From an uncultured Oceanospirillaceae bacterium (GTDB lineage Bacteria > Pseudomonadota > Gammaproteobacteria > Pseudomonadales > Balneatricaceae): DNA of 64,000 nucleotides. Shown one piece after another: positions 44,984 to 55,099 of this stretch; position 1 is the stretch's first letter, and every line of letters starts with the position of its first letter. The DNA lies in the NCBI GenBank assembly GCA_913057435.1, contig CAJXNY010000003.1, positions 142,700 to 206,699 on the forward strand. The letters are read 5' to 3'. A model generated the notes under the pieces. That model made no database searches, was not told the DNA's origin, and was given only the letters and a program-made list of their open reading frames with translations. The position numbers and the translations under genes were made by a program.

Positions 44984-47900
44984 TCAGACATTCAACTTCA
45001 CCACCCGTACTGCCAGATCAATCATAATCACTTCAACCGCTTTCACGCCGGGGTAATTCACAGACACCTGCTTATACCAGTGGTCTTTCAGCACACCCGC
45101 CAGATCACCGAGGCCCACGCGACAATCATTGATTTCTCTCTTCTTATCATAAGCATACTGGGATACCAGTAATAGAACCCCATATTCTGCATTTTCTTCC
45201 CGCAGATAATCGCCCACCAGCTGTTTGCCCAACGCGTCGCAAAGCTGATTCCCTGACCAGTCTTTGTCCAGCAACTTCAATTCGATAGGCAATGGTGATG
45301 GAATTCCAGGCGTATTCAGAGTGATATCCATCCGCTGGGCATTCGCCAATTCCAGCTCCTGGCCAACAGAATATTGACCACAGGCGTTTTGTCCAAGCCA
45401 GCCAGCAATCAGGTTACGCATTTTTGTTTCTGTCGGGGCCAACTGCCAATTTTCGGCGGGACTGTCATTTCCTCCTTCCAGCCAGTATTTCAGATCCAGC
45501 AAGCGCTGGACGGTCAGATCAAATAGCTGGCGATAATTGGTAGGGGTTAACGTCTGGTGTTCGATAAACTCCGCCACCTGACTCGGACACCAGGGTTCAA
45601 TATCACAGTCCATTTCGGCGCGTTTGTAAGCGGCTTTCGTTAACCTCATCTGATAATCAGGGAGCTCATGCGCCAGTTCTTTCAAAGCTTGATAACTTGC
45701 TTTACCTGCAATGCCACCGAGTAGGAAAAGCAAGTTATCACGTGCAGCCTGAGCTTTTTCTCTCAACTGAGGCGTATCTACCGAAATATAGCGGAGCATC
45801 ATCAGGTAAAGTGATTTCAGATAAGCAGGTGCACGAAAAAGACCGACATTAAGGATTTGACCTGCAAAGATACCCTCATCCATTAAGGCTGTAACAAAAG
45901 CTTGCGCAGCCTGACTGGCACTCTCAATATCCAGTTCCTCAAGCCAGCGATTTAGCGCGGGAATACCACTGTCGGGATCACAGTCAACTTCCAGCGCATA
46001 CCAGAATGCGATGTCATCGATATTTTCAACCAGAGAAACCTGCCGACGCGCTAACCCTGCCAGACGCATTGGATCGTCAGTTCCGTTAATTAAAATACAC
46101 AAACCGTAATCTCGAATAGCCTGTACAGCCATACCGGCTTGCCCCGCCCACTCCAGAATGGTGGGTGCAACTAGCTTGTGTAACCAGCACGCGTGATAAG
46201 CCAGCGAGGGGAGAATATAGTGCATCCGTTCACCGATGGGAGTATTCCAAAGCTCCCAATGTAATTCCGTGATTACAGCCGCTACAACCTTGTCCGGAAA
46301 GTGCTGATACATGGGTTCAAGCCAGTCGGGGAAGCCCTCTCGTTCCCTGGGCATATATCTAAGCGCATGGGTTACGTCTGATGAGTTCAAGTTCTGGGGA
46401 AAATCAGTACACTCAGCAGCTTCAATCTCCAGACCAGCCATCGCAAATTTTAGCGAATCCCAGTCTATATTGTTTGAATCACTCCCTTCAGATCTCAGTC
46501 CCGGATCAAAATGACGCCAGAAATTCATTGCAGCATCGCGGTAGGCACAGGCCACTTCATTGCCAAACTCTGTTCGCAACACTTGCCAATTAGCCCCTGC
46601 GGAACATCTGCTAAAAGCTTCGTCAGCTTGCGCTATTTTTAATAACTCCAGCTGATCAGGCGATAGTTCACCTGGCTGCAGGCTCAATGGCGTTCTAATC
46701 CGATCAGGATCAGCGTGTATCTCCGCCACCCAGTGGTCATAAGCTTTCCTCTCTTCCGCTTCTTCCTGTTCGCGTTCTCTGGAATAGGCAGCATGTTTCT
46801 GATTAGCCTGACGAATAGCATCTGGAATCTGGGGATACAGTCGGCCCACAAGGTATTGCTGTAAAACAGGATTACCCGTCACAACCGCCCACAGCCTGCT
46901 TAAGGGCAAATGTTGCTCCTGGCAAACCCGAATAGCAGTACTGAACACGAACAACTGATCATCAAGGGAGCCCACTGTACCCACAAAGCCCAAAAGCCGT
47001 GGCAGGCTCTCAGCAGTAAAGCTCCAGTAATGACCCAGCCAATGGACGGTATTATCGGTGACAGATGATGCACCTGAATAATTGCGATAATTCGTTCTCG
47101 CTTCCTGAATGCATGCCCAGTAAAGTGCATCATTAAGTTCCGGCCAGGCAGGCACAAGCTCTCTCAGATTCCCTTGATGTTCACGGTAGTCGCTCCCAAG
47201 CTGGTGACGTAACGCAGGGACCATCAACAAAATGGCCAGCGACTCAGCTTCAAAAGCAAATGAACTTCGCACTTCAATGAGCCGTTCGAGCGCAAACGTA
47301 GCTGGATTCAGCAACCAGGCATACCGCTCAGATACCTGGCATGCTCCGCGCTCAATATAAGGGGGTTCTCGTAAATACTGACAGGACTGACAAACAAACC
47401 GTATGATTGCCTGCAGATCGGTATTGACCGGCAAACGCCCTATAAACTCTCGCAGTACACGGATAAAGCCTGCAGACTCATACCGTCGGAAGGTTAACTT
47501 CGATAGAGAAGACATTAATAGCAACACGCTGTGAGAATTGCTTTCTGACTCTCGAACCAGCTCATTCAACAGTTCCCATGAAAGCATATTGTTGCCCTCA
47601 TTCAACTGCTGCCACAATGCCCTTCTCTGCACTTCAGAACCGCAGGTCATCACCGCACGCACAGATGCTTTGCGAGCAGAGAGCCCCCGTTCGGCATTCA
47701 GTGCCAGTTCTATCAATAGCTCAACACAGCCGCTCATCTCGCCCTGCCACACCAGTCGACCCAGGAAGAAAATGGCATCGTTATTACCCTGATACTCGGC
47801 AATTAGCTCTCGAGTGTCCTCGGAGAGATCGGGTTGCGCAATGCGAGCAATGGCGCTGTTATCACGAGCGCCGCGACCATCTTCACCTGACGCAATTCGC

Positions 47901-49219
47901 CGAACAATATCCCGTAGAATCGTCTGTCGCACCGATTTTGGCAGTTGTGCCGGGTCGCCCCCTTCCACTGCTATTTCCGGGCAGATGCTTAGTGCCTTGC
48001 GACGAATATCGTCGTCCAACAAAACCAGCCAGGACAACACGGGACGCAAGCGCGGGGTGACGATCTGTTCGCCGTAAGACTCTCTGAAAATCAGTGACTC
48101 CACTGCACGGCGACTGGTGCCATTTTGCAGTAATTCATTCAACCACTGCGCTGTGAGTAGCTCACGAATTTCCCGGTGCCGAAACCTGACAGCCTGATAG
48201 ATTACGTCGTTAAATATCGCCAACCCCAATAGCGCAGCCATATCATCTGGAGCCCACTCAGTAAGCACTTTTTCAGGCTTAATGCCCGGTTTGACCGCAC
48301 TGCTATCTGGCAGGCTGATACCGGGTTGCCCGGTCAGAACCACCGCCGCTGCCAGTGCACGTGCCCCCGTCCGCGCTTTCGTCAGTTTCAGAGCCGGGCG
48401 CTGTTTCAGAGCCGGGCGCTGGTCCGGGTTGTGGTCATTGCTCAGGTGCCGATCAATATTGAAATTGAGTAACTGCAGTCGACCGTCTAAGGATTGGTCA
48501 GCCACCCATTTCGCCAGTATGTTATCCAGATCGAAAGGACGCTCTGCCAGGCTCCAAAGGTTAGTGCGCTCAATTTCCCTTAATAGTTGCTCAATATCTA
48601 CTGCACCACGCTGGCTACTGAAATGCCGGATGCGCTCAGAATCAAGTGGTTTCAGGCTATATACAGCGGGGCTGGCTTTATCCTCACCATTAGCATCAGG
48701 GTCAGGCAGATGCCTCTCCAGCAACTGCCTGTCAGCAACAAAGTGCCAGGCCCAGGGGCGGCTGGACAAGTAGATATGGGCGCGGCAAGACGCTTTTTTA
48801 ACCACCGCTTTAAACTTAAGTACTGCCTCACGAAATGCTTTTGGTGCTTCCAGCCGCGCTTCATCAATGGAGTCCAGAAAAAACCAGGCCTCTTCGTCGG
48901 AATCCAGCCAAGCCTCAAACAGCTCCTGATCTCCCACTTCAAAGGCGTAGCTGAAATCCGAGTCGATATCTTCAATTCGAATAAAAAAGGAGGCTTTGCC
49001 CTGCTGTGCCAGTCGACGTGCCTGGTGCAAAAACTCCTGTGTTTTACCCGCACCGGCTTCAGCCAGAATTACGCAGCGATACGCTTCTTCAAGCTGTGTT
49101 CAGCTGGCGGATTCCCCCTGATTAAGGAATGTGAAATCGTTGGAATGGTCTGATTGCTGCTGGCTATCGGGAACGACAGAGAACTGTCGATCCAGGGGGA
49201 TAAAGTCATCCTTTGACAC
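44984..49219 (-). pseudogene. Very large STAND/NACHT-like NTPase with C-terminal PD-(D/E)XK nuclease-like domain, interrupted by in-frame TGA
   Basis: The open frame from 49102 to 44984 continues upstream in the same frame to a GTG at 49219, broken only by TGA at 49100-49102 (codon 40 of 1412). The Walker A motif AEAGAGKTQEF (Lys59) lies directly after the TGA, and no ATG, GTG or TTG stands between them. Starting at the next such codon (TTG, 49030) loses the P-loop. Downstream are a Walker-B-like AWFFLDSIDE, an SSRPW sensor-like segment and some 1000 residues of helical, repeat-like sequence. The C-terminus has RMDITL, then PIELKLLDK (Asp1298, Glu1313, Lys1315), the pattern of PD-(D/E)XK nucleases. 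It resembles anti-phage STAND proteins, but with the nuclease at the C-terminus. Either decayed, read through, or a sequence error. Confidence 0.7.
48386..48421. repeat. 18-bp tandem repeat inside the NTPase gene
   Basis: TTTCAGAGCCGGGCGCTG occurs twice in a row (48386-48403, 48404-48421). On the coding strand it duplicates six residues (QRPALK twice) without breaking the frame. Probably a slippage event in a surface loop. Confidence 0.85.
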
Positions 49220-49361
49220 GGCTAAACTCGCTGATTTGATCGGGAATAAACGCCGGTAACGGGTAATACCGGGGAGCACTCGCCAGCATACCGATTTCAG
49301 CTGGGGGCGCATTGATAGTGAGTGGTATTATTGTGAATTCAGGCTCAGTGACCGTTAGCAA
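49206..49361 (-). CDS. Possible 51-residue ORF upstream of and overlapping the NTPase gene
   Basis: The frame from TTG 49361 to TGA 49206 encodes 51 residues and overlaps the NTPase GTG start by 14 bp. GGAGG lies just upstream but only 3 nt from the TTG, which is close. The product has no recognised motif and is Pro/Ile-rich. It could be a small partner or a coupling leader; equally it may be chance. Confidence 0.3.
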   Translation of the reverse strand: MLTVTEPEFTIIPLTINAPPAEIGMLASAPRYYPLPAFIPDQISEFSRVKG

Positions 49362-49383
49362 AATCCTCCACGCACATGGCTGC

Positions 49384-49531
49384 CTGATCGCCAGCAAGCT
49401 GGCTCCTACGATCAGCGCTCACCACGTTCCCACGCGCATAGCCTCTGGGGCTGTTGTTGCAACGACGTCCCGTCGCGTCAGAGGCTGATCACAAGCCCCT
49501 GACGCGCACGGAGTGCGCTGCTACCGGTGTA
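49384..49531. repeat. REP-like repeat region
   Basis: It begins CTGATCGCCAGCAAGCTGG, the same unit as at 38870 and 39058, followed by GACGTCCCGTCGCGTCAGAG and CTGACGCGCACGGAGTGCG. It separates the NTPase region from the RNase H gene. Confidence 0.75.
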
Positions 49532-50287
49532 TCACCCCGCCCGTAATCGCAGCAGCGCGCCAACATCCAATGGTTCAGGCTGGCGGACGAAGTCGCGTTC
49601 TTTCTTGTCCACCGCCACAATCGACATGCGGTCTGCCAGCTCGTTGCCCTCGGTGCCGGCGTGGGCTTTGACGTGACTGAGGGTGATTTTGTCGGCGATG
49701 GTCAGGTAGAGGGCGTAGGCCTGCTGGATGATTTCGAGGTTTTTGATTTCGCCGCCGGTTTTCTTCCAGCCTTTGGCTTTCCAGCCTTTGGCCCAGTTGC
49801 TGATGCAGTTGATGGAGTACATGGAGTCGCAGAGAACCTGCACACTCAGGCCATCTTTGCTGCCTTGCTCTGCCACTAACAGTGACTGGTAGAGGGCGTT
49901 CAGCTCGGCGGTGTTGTTGGTGCCGCGCGGGTTGTAGAGGCCGTACCACAGCTCGCTCAGTTTTCCATCGCGGTACACCGCCATACCAGAACCTGCGTTG
50001 CCGGGGTTGGGTTCGCAGCCACCATCGCAGTAGATTTGCAGCTGGAAATCACCGCTCGGGGCTGTGGTTTTTTGTGTGCCGACGCTGGGGGTTTTGGCGA
50101 CCGATTTGCGGGCAGAGGGGCTGGTGCTGACTTTGCCCGAGCTAAAGGCAGACTCGGCTTCGGCCTTGCTGGGGAAGGATTTGTAGCGGGCACCGGGGAA
50201 TTTATCCACCGAGCGTTTGGCCGTTGGCCAGTCTGTGAAAATACCGGTCTCGCGCCCCTGCCACACCACATAAAATTTCTTCGCCAT
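49532..50287 (-). CDS. Viroplasmin-domain ribonuclease H
   Basis: 251 residues. The N-terminal viroplasmin/RNase H-binding domain (about 1-46, KFYVVWQGRETGIFTDW) binds RNA-DNA hybrids. A Ser/Thr/Lys-rich linker follows, then an RNase HI domain with the four catalytic acids Asp88 (YCDGGCEPNPG), Glu128 (NTAELNAL), Asp154 (CDSMYSI) and Asp219 (GNELADRM). It degrades RNA in hybrids. This layout is like eukaryotic RNase H1. Own transcription unit. Confidence 0.93.
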   Translation of the reverse strand: MAKKFYVVWQGRETGIFTDWPTAKRSVDKFPGARYKSFPSKAEAESAFSSGKVSTSPSARKSVAKTPSVGTQKTTAPSGDFQLQIYCDGGCEPNPGNAGSGMAVYRDGKLSELWYGLYNPRGTNNTAELNALYQSLLVAEQGSKDGLSVQVLCDSMYSINCISNWAKGWKAKGWKKTGGEIKNLEIIQQAYALYLTIADKITLSHVKAHAGTEGNELADRMSIVAVDKKERDFVRQPEPLDVGALLRLRAG

Positions 50288-50306
50288 AGCTCTCCCCTGG
50301 ATTTAA

Positions 50307-50329
50307 AGCCCGCCCGGAATGGGCGGGCC
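50307..50329 (-). terminator. Terminator of the MoxR/BAT operon
   Basis: GCCCGCCC and GGGCGGGC form a perfect 8-bp GC-rich stem with a 5-nt loop; on the minus strand it is followed by a short T-run (CTTTAAAT). It lies 45 bp downstream of batD and just upstream of the RNase H start. Confidence 0.75.
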
Positions 50330-50373
50330 TTATTATGCCATTGATTCGCAGCGGTTTTGCCAGCAATCGCGGG

Positions 50374-52155
50374 TTAGCTCAGCGCCGGGTTCAGTGGTTG
50401 CAGGCTGCTCTGTGACGTGACGGTTTCAGCCTGGCCTGACTCATACGCCAGGAAGGCCTGCCACAGGGCATCACCCTGCCAGCTCGATTGCGAGTCCGCC
50501 GCGGCGTACAGCGCCTTGTTCAGTTGCTGCAGTTCGGCTTTCAGTGCCGGGGTTGCCTTAGCCAGTAGCGGGTTAAGGCTGGCAGTGCTGCCTGGCCATT
50601 CCTGCTGGCACCAGTGAATTAACGCGCTGCGAGCGGCGGTGATGTCGTTGTGCTGACAGGCGGTTTTCAGCGCGCTCAGATCCTGACGGGCGGGTTTTCC
50701 CACCGTGGTAACGGTCTGGGATTTAGCCTCAGTTGTCGGTGCGGTTCCGCCACGTCGACGGCCCAGCCACCAGCCCAGCCCACCGGCCAGCAGGGCAATT
50801 ACCCCACCCAGCGCCGCCAGCAACCCGGGGGCCATGGCCAAGCTGCCCGTTGCCGTTACAGGGACCAGTGCTTCAGTAGCAGGCGGGGGTTGTACCGGCT
50901 CAGGGGTCGCCGGTTTTACCGTCGGCGGCGTCTGTTTACGTAGTGCAGGCGGTGGTGTGGCGCTCAGACTCTGGTCGACCGGGGCCACGCTGGCATCGCC
51001 ACCAATCTGCAGGCCGGTCGCTTCAATCCGCGCCTGTTCGGTGCGGTGCAGGTCCACATTCCACCACTGCAGTTCCACTGCCGGGAATTCCAGCGCGCCG
51101 CTTTGCGTGGGAATGAGGGTGACCTGCTGGCGCAGAGTGCTGACCAGCTCGCCATCATCGACCTCCTGATCCAGCACCGGTTCTTCCGGATACTGACGCA
51201 CGCCATCGGGCACAGTCATTTTCAGCTCAGGCAGCTGATTGCTGCCCAGGCCACGTACGGTCAGTGTCAGGGTGCGGGTAATCGGCTGGCCCACTTCCAG
51301 GCTGTCCATCTGCCAGTCATCTGTCAGATCAAGCTGATGGGCGGGCAGCCATGGCTGACCGGCAAAGTTGGCAGGCACCGGTTTAACCTCAACGCTAAAC
51401 GGTTCGCTACGCTGGCTGAGCTGGCGAAAACGGCTGTACTGGGGGCCGAACACCGTATTGCGCGGTCGCCCCTGGGCCAGTTTGCCGTTCACTTCCGACG
51501 CGCTCAGGCGCAAGGTTCCGCTGCGCTGCGGGGTAATCAGGTATTGCTGCTCGACTACCTGAATATGCTGATTGCCACGCTGGCTGGTGTACTGGCGCTG
51601 TTCGCCCAGTTCCTCGATCAGCGCCTCGCCTTCCAGTACCTCGGGGGCAGAGATTACCCCATCGTAAAGCTGAGCCGTCAGCTCCAGTCGCAGGGTGTAC
51701 ACCAGTGGTTGCTGCACATAACCGGTCTGATCCGACAGCTGACCTTCGATGCGGACCTGGCGTGACACCGCCTGCTGTTCAGCCTGACTGGCTTCCACCA
51801 CCTGCAGAATCTGCTCTTCGGTCTGATCCCCTTCCAGGGTAAACGATGGGATATACAGGGTGCCACTGCGTTTCGGCGCCAGGGTCAGAATCAGCGTATT
51901 GGAACGGCTCATCTGGCCATTTTTAATCACCATGCTGGACTGCTGACTGCGGCTTAGTACCCGGAAATCTTTTTCCAGCGGGCTCAGATCATCGGCACCA
52001 CCGGGGGCTTCGCCTATCTCAATGGTGAGCTGGGTGGCCTGGCCTTCACTGATCCGTGAGGGGGATACCTCGGTGGGCAGCTCCGCCCAGGCAACGCCAC
52101 TGGCCAGCAGCACGGCGGCGGTAAGCGCATGACGGCTGAGGGATGGAATTACCAT
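50374..52155 (-). CDS. batD: BatD-like membrane protein of the MoxR/BAT operon
   Basis: 593 residues. Signal peptide (about 1-24, ending VAWA), a large extracytoplasmic BatD region with immunoglobulin-like strands (about 25-420), a Pro/Thr-rich linker, one membrane helix (about 436-460, GLLAALGGVIALLAGGLGWWLG), and a cytoplasmic helical tail with a WCQQEWPG segment. It is thought to form a membrane complex with BatA and BatB linked to stress tolerance. The ATG at 52155 overlaps the end of batB by 7 bp; upstream frame is not needed. Confidence 0.88.
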   Translation of the reverse strand: MVIPSLSRHALTAAVLLASGVAWAELPTEVSPSRISEGQATQLTIEIGEAPGGADDLSPLEKDFRVLSRSQQSSMVIKNGQMSRSNTLILTLAPKRSGTLYIPSFTLEGDQTEEQILQVVEASQAEQQAVSRQVRIEGQLSDQTGYVQQPLVYTLRLELTAQLYDGVISAPEVLEGEALIEELGEQRQYTSQRGNQHIQVVEQQYLITPQRSGTLRLSASEVNGKLAQGRPRNTVFGPQYSRFRQLSQRSEPFSVEVKPVPANFAGQPWLPAHQLDLTDDWQMDSLEVGQPITRTLTLTVRGLGSNQLPELKMTVPDGVRQYPEEPVLDQEVDDGELVSTLRQQVTLIPTQSGALEFPAVELQWWNVDLHRTEQARIEATGLQIGGDASVAPVDQSLSATPPPALRKQTPPTVKPATPEPVQPPPATEALVPVTATGSLAMAPGLLAALGGVIALLAGGLGWWLGRRRGGTAPTTEAKSQTVTTVGKPARQDLSALKTACQHNDITAARSALIHWCQQEWPGSTASLNPLLAKATPALKAELQQLNKALYAAADSQSSWQGDALWQAFLAYESGQAETVTSQSSLQPLNPALS

Positions 52156-54113
52156 GGTTGTTCTCCTGGCTGGGTCGGTTGTTGCTGTTGCTGATACTGG
52201 TATAGAAATTTGCGCCGCCACAGCCCTGCCGGGTCATCAACAACGCGATTGAGCAACTGCTCGCGGGCCTGCTGTTCTTCGTTCATCGGTGCGCTGTCAT
52301 CACTGGCCGCTACCGGGGCCGACGGTGGCGGATTATCGTCTTCAGCGGACTCGTCTACCGCTTCACTGAAGGCCTGTTGCTGGGCCTCATCCGGGGTCTG
52401 CTCGGCGCTTTCCTCTGCAGGCTGACCCGCACTATCCTGAGGCTGATCGGCCTGCTCTGTCGATTTTTCAGCTTGCGATTGAGCGTCTGACTGTGTATCC
52501 GATTTTGTATCGGATGCACTTTGATCTGACGGGCTTTGCTGATCCTGCTGGCCTTCACCCTTCTGGCTGTTATCGGCGTTCTGTTGCTGCTGATCGCCAG
52601 ATTCGCCGTCACCGTTTTGCTGATCGCTGTCGCCTTTCTCGCCCTCTTTATCAGAGCTCTCTTTATCAGAATCCTGTTTATCCTGGCCTTGCTGTTTATC
52701 CTGCTGCTGATTCTGATCCTGTGGCGGCTGTTGTTGCTCCAGCTGTTTTTTCGCCTGCTCCACCAGCTGGCGGTTACTGGCAGCATCCTGATTGTCCGGG
52801 TTGAGTTTCAGCGCTTCATCGTAGGCCTTGAGGGCCTGATCAAACTGACCGGTGCGGGCCAGTGCATTGCCCTGGTTATACCACTGATCGCTGGTTTGCG
52901 GGGTTGGCAAACTTTCCAGTGCCTGCGGGTAGTTGCCCAGGCTGTACTGGGCTGCCTGCTGCCAGTCAGGTCGTTCAAACTGTGCTGCTGCAGCCGCTTT
53001 ATCCCCGGCCTGCCACTGCTGCATTGCCTGTTGATCAGGCCGTTGCCAGAGGTTGTCCCAGCGCTGCTGCCAGTCAGCGGCCATCGCCTGTTTACTTGGC
53101 GCTAACAACAGGCTGGCGGCCAGTAATGGTAACGCCAGGCTCAACACCCCACGACGGAACAGCGGTAACAACAATGGCAGCGCCAGCAGGATAAACCAGC
53201 GACCATCGGCCACCCACTGATCGCTGGTCTGCTCGGTGCGCTCTGCTGTGCGGCTGTTTACCGCGTTATGGAACAACCGGCTCAGCTGCACAAGGTCAGT
53301 ATTATCCGCCTGCAGTGGCGGTGCGATACCGCCGCCACGTTGCGCCACTTGCTGCATCTGTGCCATATCGGTGCCTGCTATCACCGGCTTACCGTCGCGG
53401 TAACGGATGCCCGGCACCGGGGCACCGGCTTCGGTGCCGATCGCCAGTACTGAAACCCGACGGCCCTGCTGCTTCAGCTGGTCAAGCTGATCAGTGAGCG
53501 ACGCACTGTCCAGTGCATCACCGATCAGCAGAATATCGCCACCCTGAATGCCCGCCTGGCTCAGCAGCTCGCTGGCCAGTGCCAGAGCTTTTTCAGGATG
53601 ACTGCCTTGCACCGGCATAATGCCAGGCTCCAGCGCATTGAGCTGGCTGGCCAGGGTGGTGCTGTCGTCGGTCAGCGGGGTCACGGTAAACGCATCACCG
53701 GCATACACCAGCAAAGCGGTCTGACCCTCTTTGCGCTGTTTAAGCAGGTCACGGATTTTAAACCGGGCCAGCTGCACGCGGCTGGGGGCCACATCTTTAG
53801 CGTTCATCGAGGCTGACAGATCCAGCGCGATCACCAGTGCTGATTCAGCTTTGAACACCGGTTGCGGTAACAATCGCCACACCGGCTGGGCCAGCGCGAT
53901 GGCCAGCAGCAAACTGACCAGTGCGGTTAACAGCTGGGCACTGCGGGTCTGCAGGGCAACCGAGTCACTGAGAAACCGGGGCAGCAGTTCCGCGTTGAAA
54001 ACCCGCTGCCACACCTGAGTGCCGACCTGCTGCTGTAACGTCAACCAGCCCAGAGCAAACAGCACCGGCGCACTGACTAACGCCCAGGGCTGCAGAAAAT
54101 GAAAACTGCTCAT
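52149..54113 (-). CDS. BatB/BatC fusion: VWA domain plus TPR and acidic low-complexity tail
   Basis: 654 residues. Two N-terminal membrane spans (about 8-26 and 58-76), a VWA domain with the metal-site motif Asp98-x-Ser100-x-Ser102, a third and fourth span (about 310-345), then a TPR region (about 380-465, with QWYNQGNALARTGQFDQALK). From about residue 470 to 620 the chain is mostly Gln, Asp, Glu, Ser and Lys, surely disordered. BatB and BatC are separate genes in some bacteria and fused here, as in several gammaproteobacteria. Overlaps batA by 4 bp. Confidence 0.9.
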   Translation of the reverse strand: MSSFHFLQPWALVSAPVLFALGWLTLQQQVGTQVWQRVFNAELLPRFLSDSVALQTRSAQLLTALVSLLLAIALAQPVWRLLPQPVFKAESALVIALDLSASMNAKDVAPSRVQLARFKIRDLLKQRKEGQTALLVYAGDAFTVTPLTDDSTTLASQLNALEPGIMPVQGSHPEKALALASELLSQAGIQGGDILLIGDALDSASLTDQLDQLKQQGRRVSVLAIGTEAGAPVPGIRYRDGKPVIAGTDMAQMQQVAQRGGGIAPPLQADNTDLVQLSRLFHNAVNSRTAERTEQTSDQWVADGRWFILLALPLLLPLFRRGVLSLALPLLAASLLLAPSKQAMAADWQQRWDNLWQRPDQQAMQQWQAGDKAAAAAQFERPDWQQAAQYSLGNYPQALESLPTPQTSDQWYNQGNALARTGQFDQALKAYDEALKLNPDNQDAASNRQLVEQAKKQLEQQQPPQDQNQQQDKQQGQDKQDSDKESSDKEGEKGDSDQQNGDGESGDQQQQNADNSQKGEGQQDQQSPSDQSASDTKSDTQSDAQSQAEKSTEQADQPQDSAGQPAEESAEQTPDEAQQQAFSEAVDESAEDDNPPPSAPVAASDDSAPMNEEQQAREQLLNRVVDDPAGLWRRKFLYQYQQQQQPTQPGEQPW

Positions 54114-55099
54114 CCGCGTCGTCCTTTTATCAATGCCAGCGCAGCCAGTATCAGCAACGCGGCGGCCAGCGGCCAGGGGTATAAGGTCACTTGGGGCCGG
54201 TAGTAACTTTGCTCCCGGCTGACCGGCTCCAGTTCATCCAGCTGGTCATAAATGCTCACCAGCTCACTGAGATCCCGCGCCCGGTAGTACTGACCGCCGG
54301 TCTGCTGGGCCACCTGGGTCAGGGTTTTCTCGTCAATCTCCGGGGCCTGCTGGCCCTGCAACAAGCCACCAAACAGGCCGTTCTGACTGCGATCCCGACC
54401 AATGCCGATGCTGTAGATTTTCACCCCTTCGGCGGCAGCCAGCTTCGCCGCCTGCAATGGCTGCAGTGCCCCGGCGGTATTGGTGCCATCGGTCAGCAGC
54501 ACCATCACTTTGTTGGGGTTATCGCTGTCGCGCAGTCGCTTCACAGTCAGGCCGATGGCATCACCAATGGCGGTGCGTTTACCGGCCAGACCGATCTGGG
54601 CTTCATCCAGTAACGTCTGCACGGTCGCCCTGTCCCAGGTGAGCGGCGCTTGCAGGTAAGCCTGATCACCAAACAGCACCAGGCCGATCCGATCCCCTTC
54701 GCGGCGCTGGATAAAATCACTGGCCACCAGCTGGGTGGCCATCAGCCGGTTCAGCCGCTGGCCCTGAAAGACAAAGTCTCGTGCCTGCATACTGGCCGAC
54801 AGATCAATCGCCAACATCAGCTCGCGCCCCTCTCGCTGTTGCGGAATCGGCTCACCGAGCCAGCGCGGTCCGGCGGCAGCAACCACCAGCAGCGCCCAGG
54901 CCAGCATCGCCAGCCACCACAAACGGCCACTACGGGCCGGGGTATTAACGGTAGGTACCGCGCCGGCCGCTAACAGTTCATCCATAAACGGCACATTGAC
55001 TGCCGTCTGGCGCTGTACCGTGGCAGGCGCAGTGAAGCGCTTCACCAGCCAGGGCAATGGCAGTAATACCAGCAGCCACAGCCATTCAAACTCAATCAT
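54110..55099 (-). CDS. batA: BatA-like VWA-domain membrane protein
   Basis: 329 residues. N-terminal membrane segments (about 5-20 and 60-76), a VWA domain with MIDAS residues Asp99, Ser101, Ser103 (AIDLSASMQARDF) and TDGTNTAG, and a C-terminal span (about 308-325). It works with BatB and MoxR in metal-ion-dependent protein complexes at the membrane. Overlaps both neighbours by 4 bp, showing a tightly coupled operon. Confidence 0.9.
   Translation of the reverse strand: MIEFEWLWLLVLLPLPWLVKRFTAPATVQRQTAVNVPFMDELLAAGAVPTVNTPARSGRLWWLAMLAWALLVVAAAGPRWLGEPIPQQREGRELMLAIDLSASMQARDFVFQGQRLNRLMATQLVASDFIQRREGDRIGLVLFGDQAYLQAPLTWDRATVQTLLDEAQIGLAGKRTAIGDAIGLTVKRLRDSDNPNKVMVLLTDGTNTAGALQPLQAAKLAAAEGVKIYSIGIGRDRSQNGLFGGLLQGQQAPEIDEKTLTQVAQQTGGQYYRARDLSELVSIYDQLDELEPVSREQSYYRPQVTLYPWPLAAALLILAALALIKGRRG

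Noticed and set aside
44688..45056. 122-residue plus-strand frame after the anchor-protein terminator
   Set aside because: Starts inside a terminator stem and overlaps the MAPEG remnant, which gives a better account of the region.
49384..49531. Small RNA gene between the NTPase and RNase H genes
   Set aside because: Palindromes here match REP-like repeats at 38.9 kb; no separate promoter or terminator pattern.
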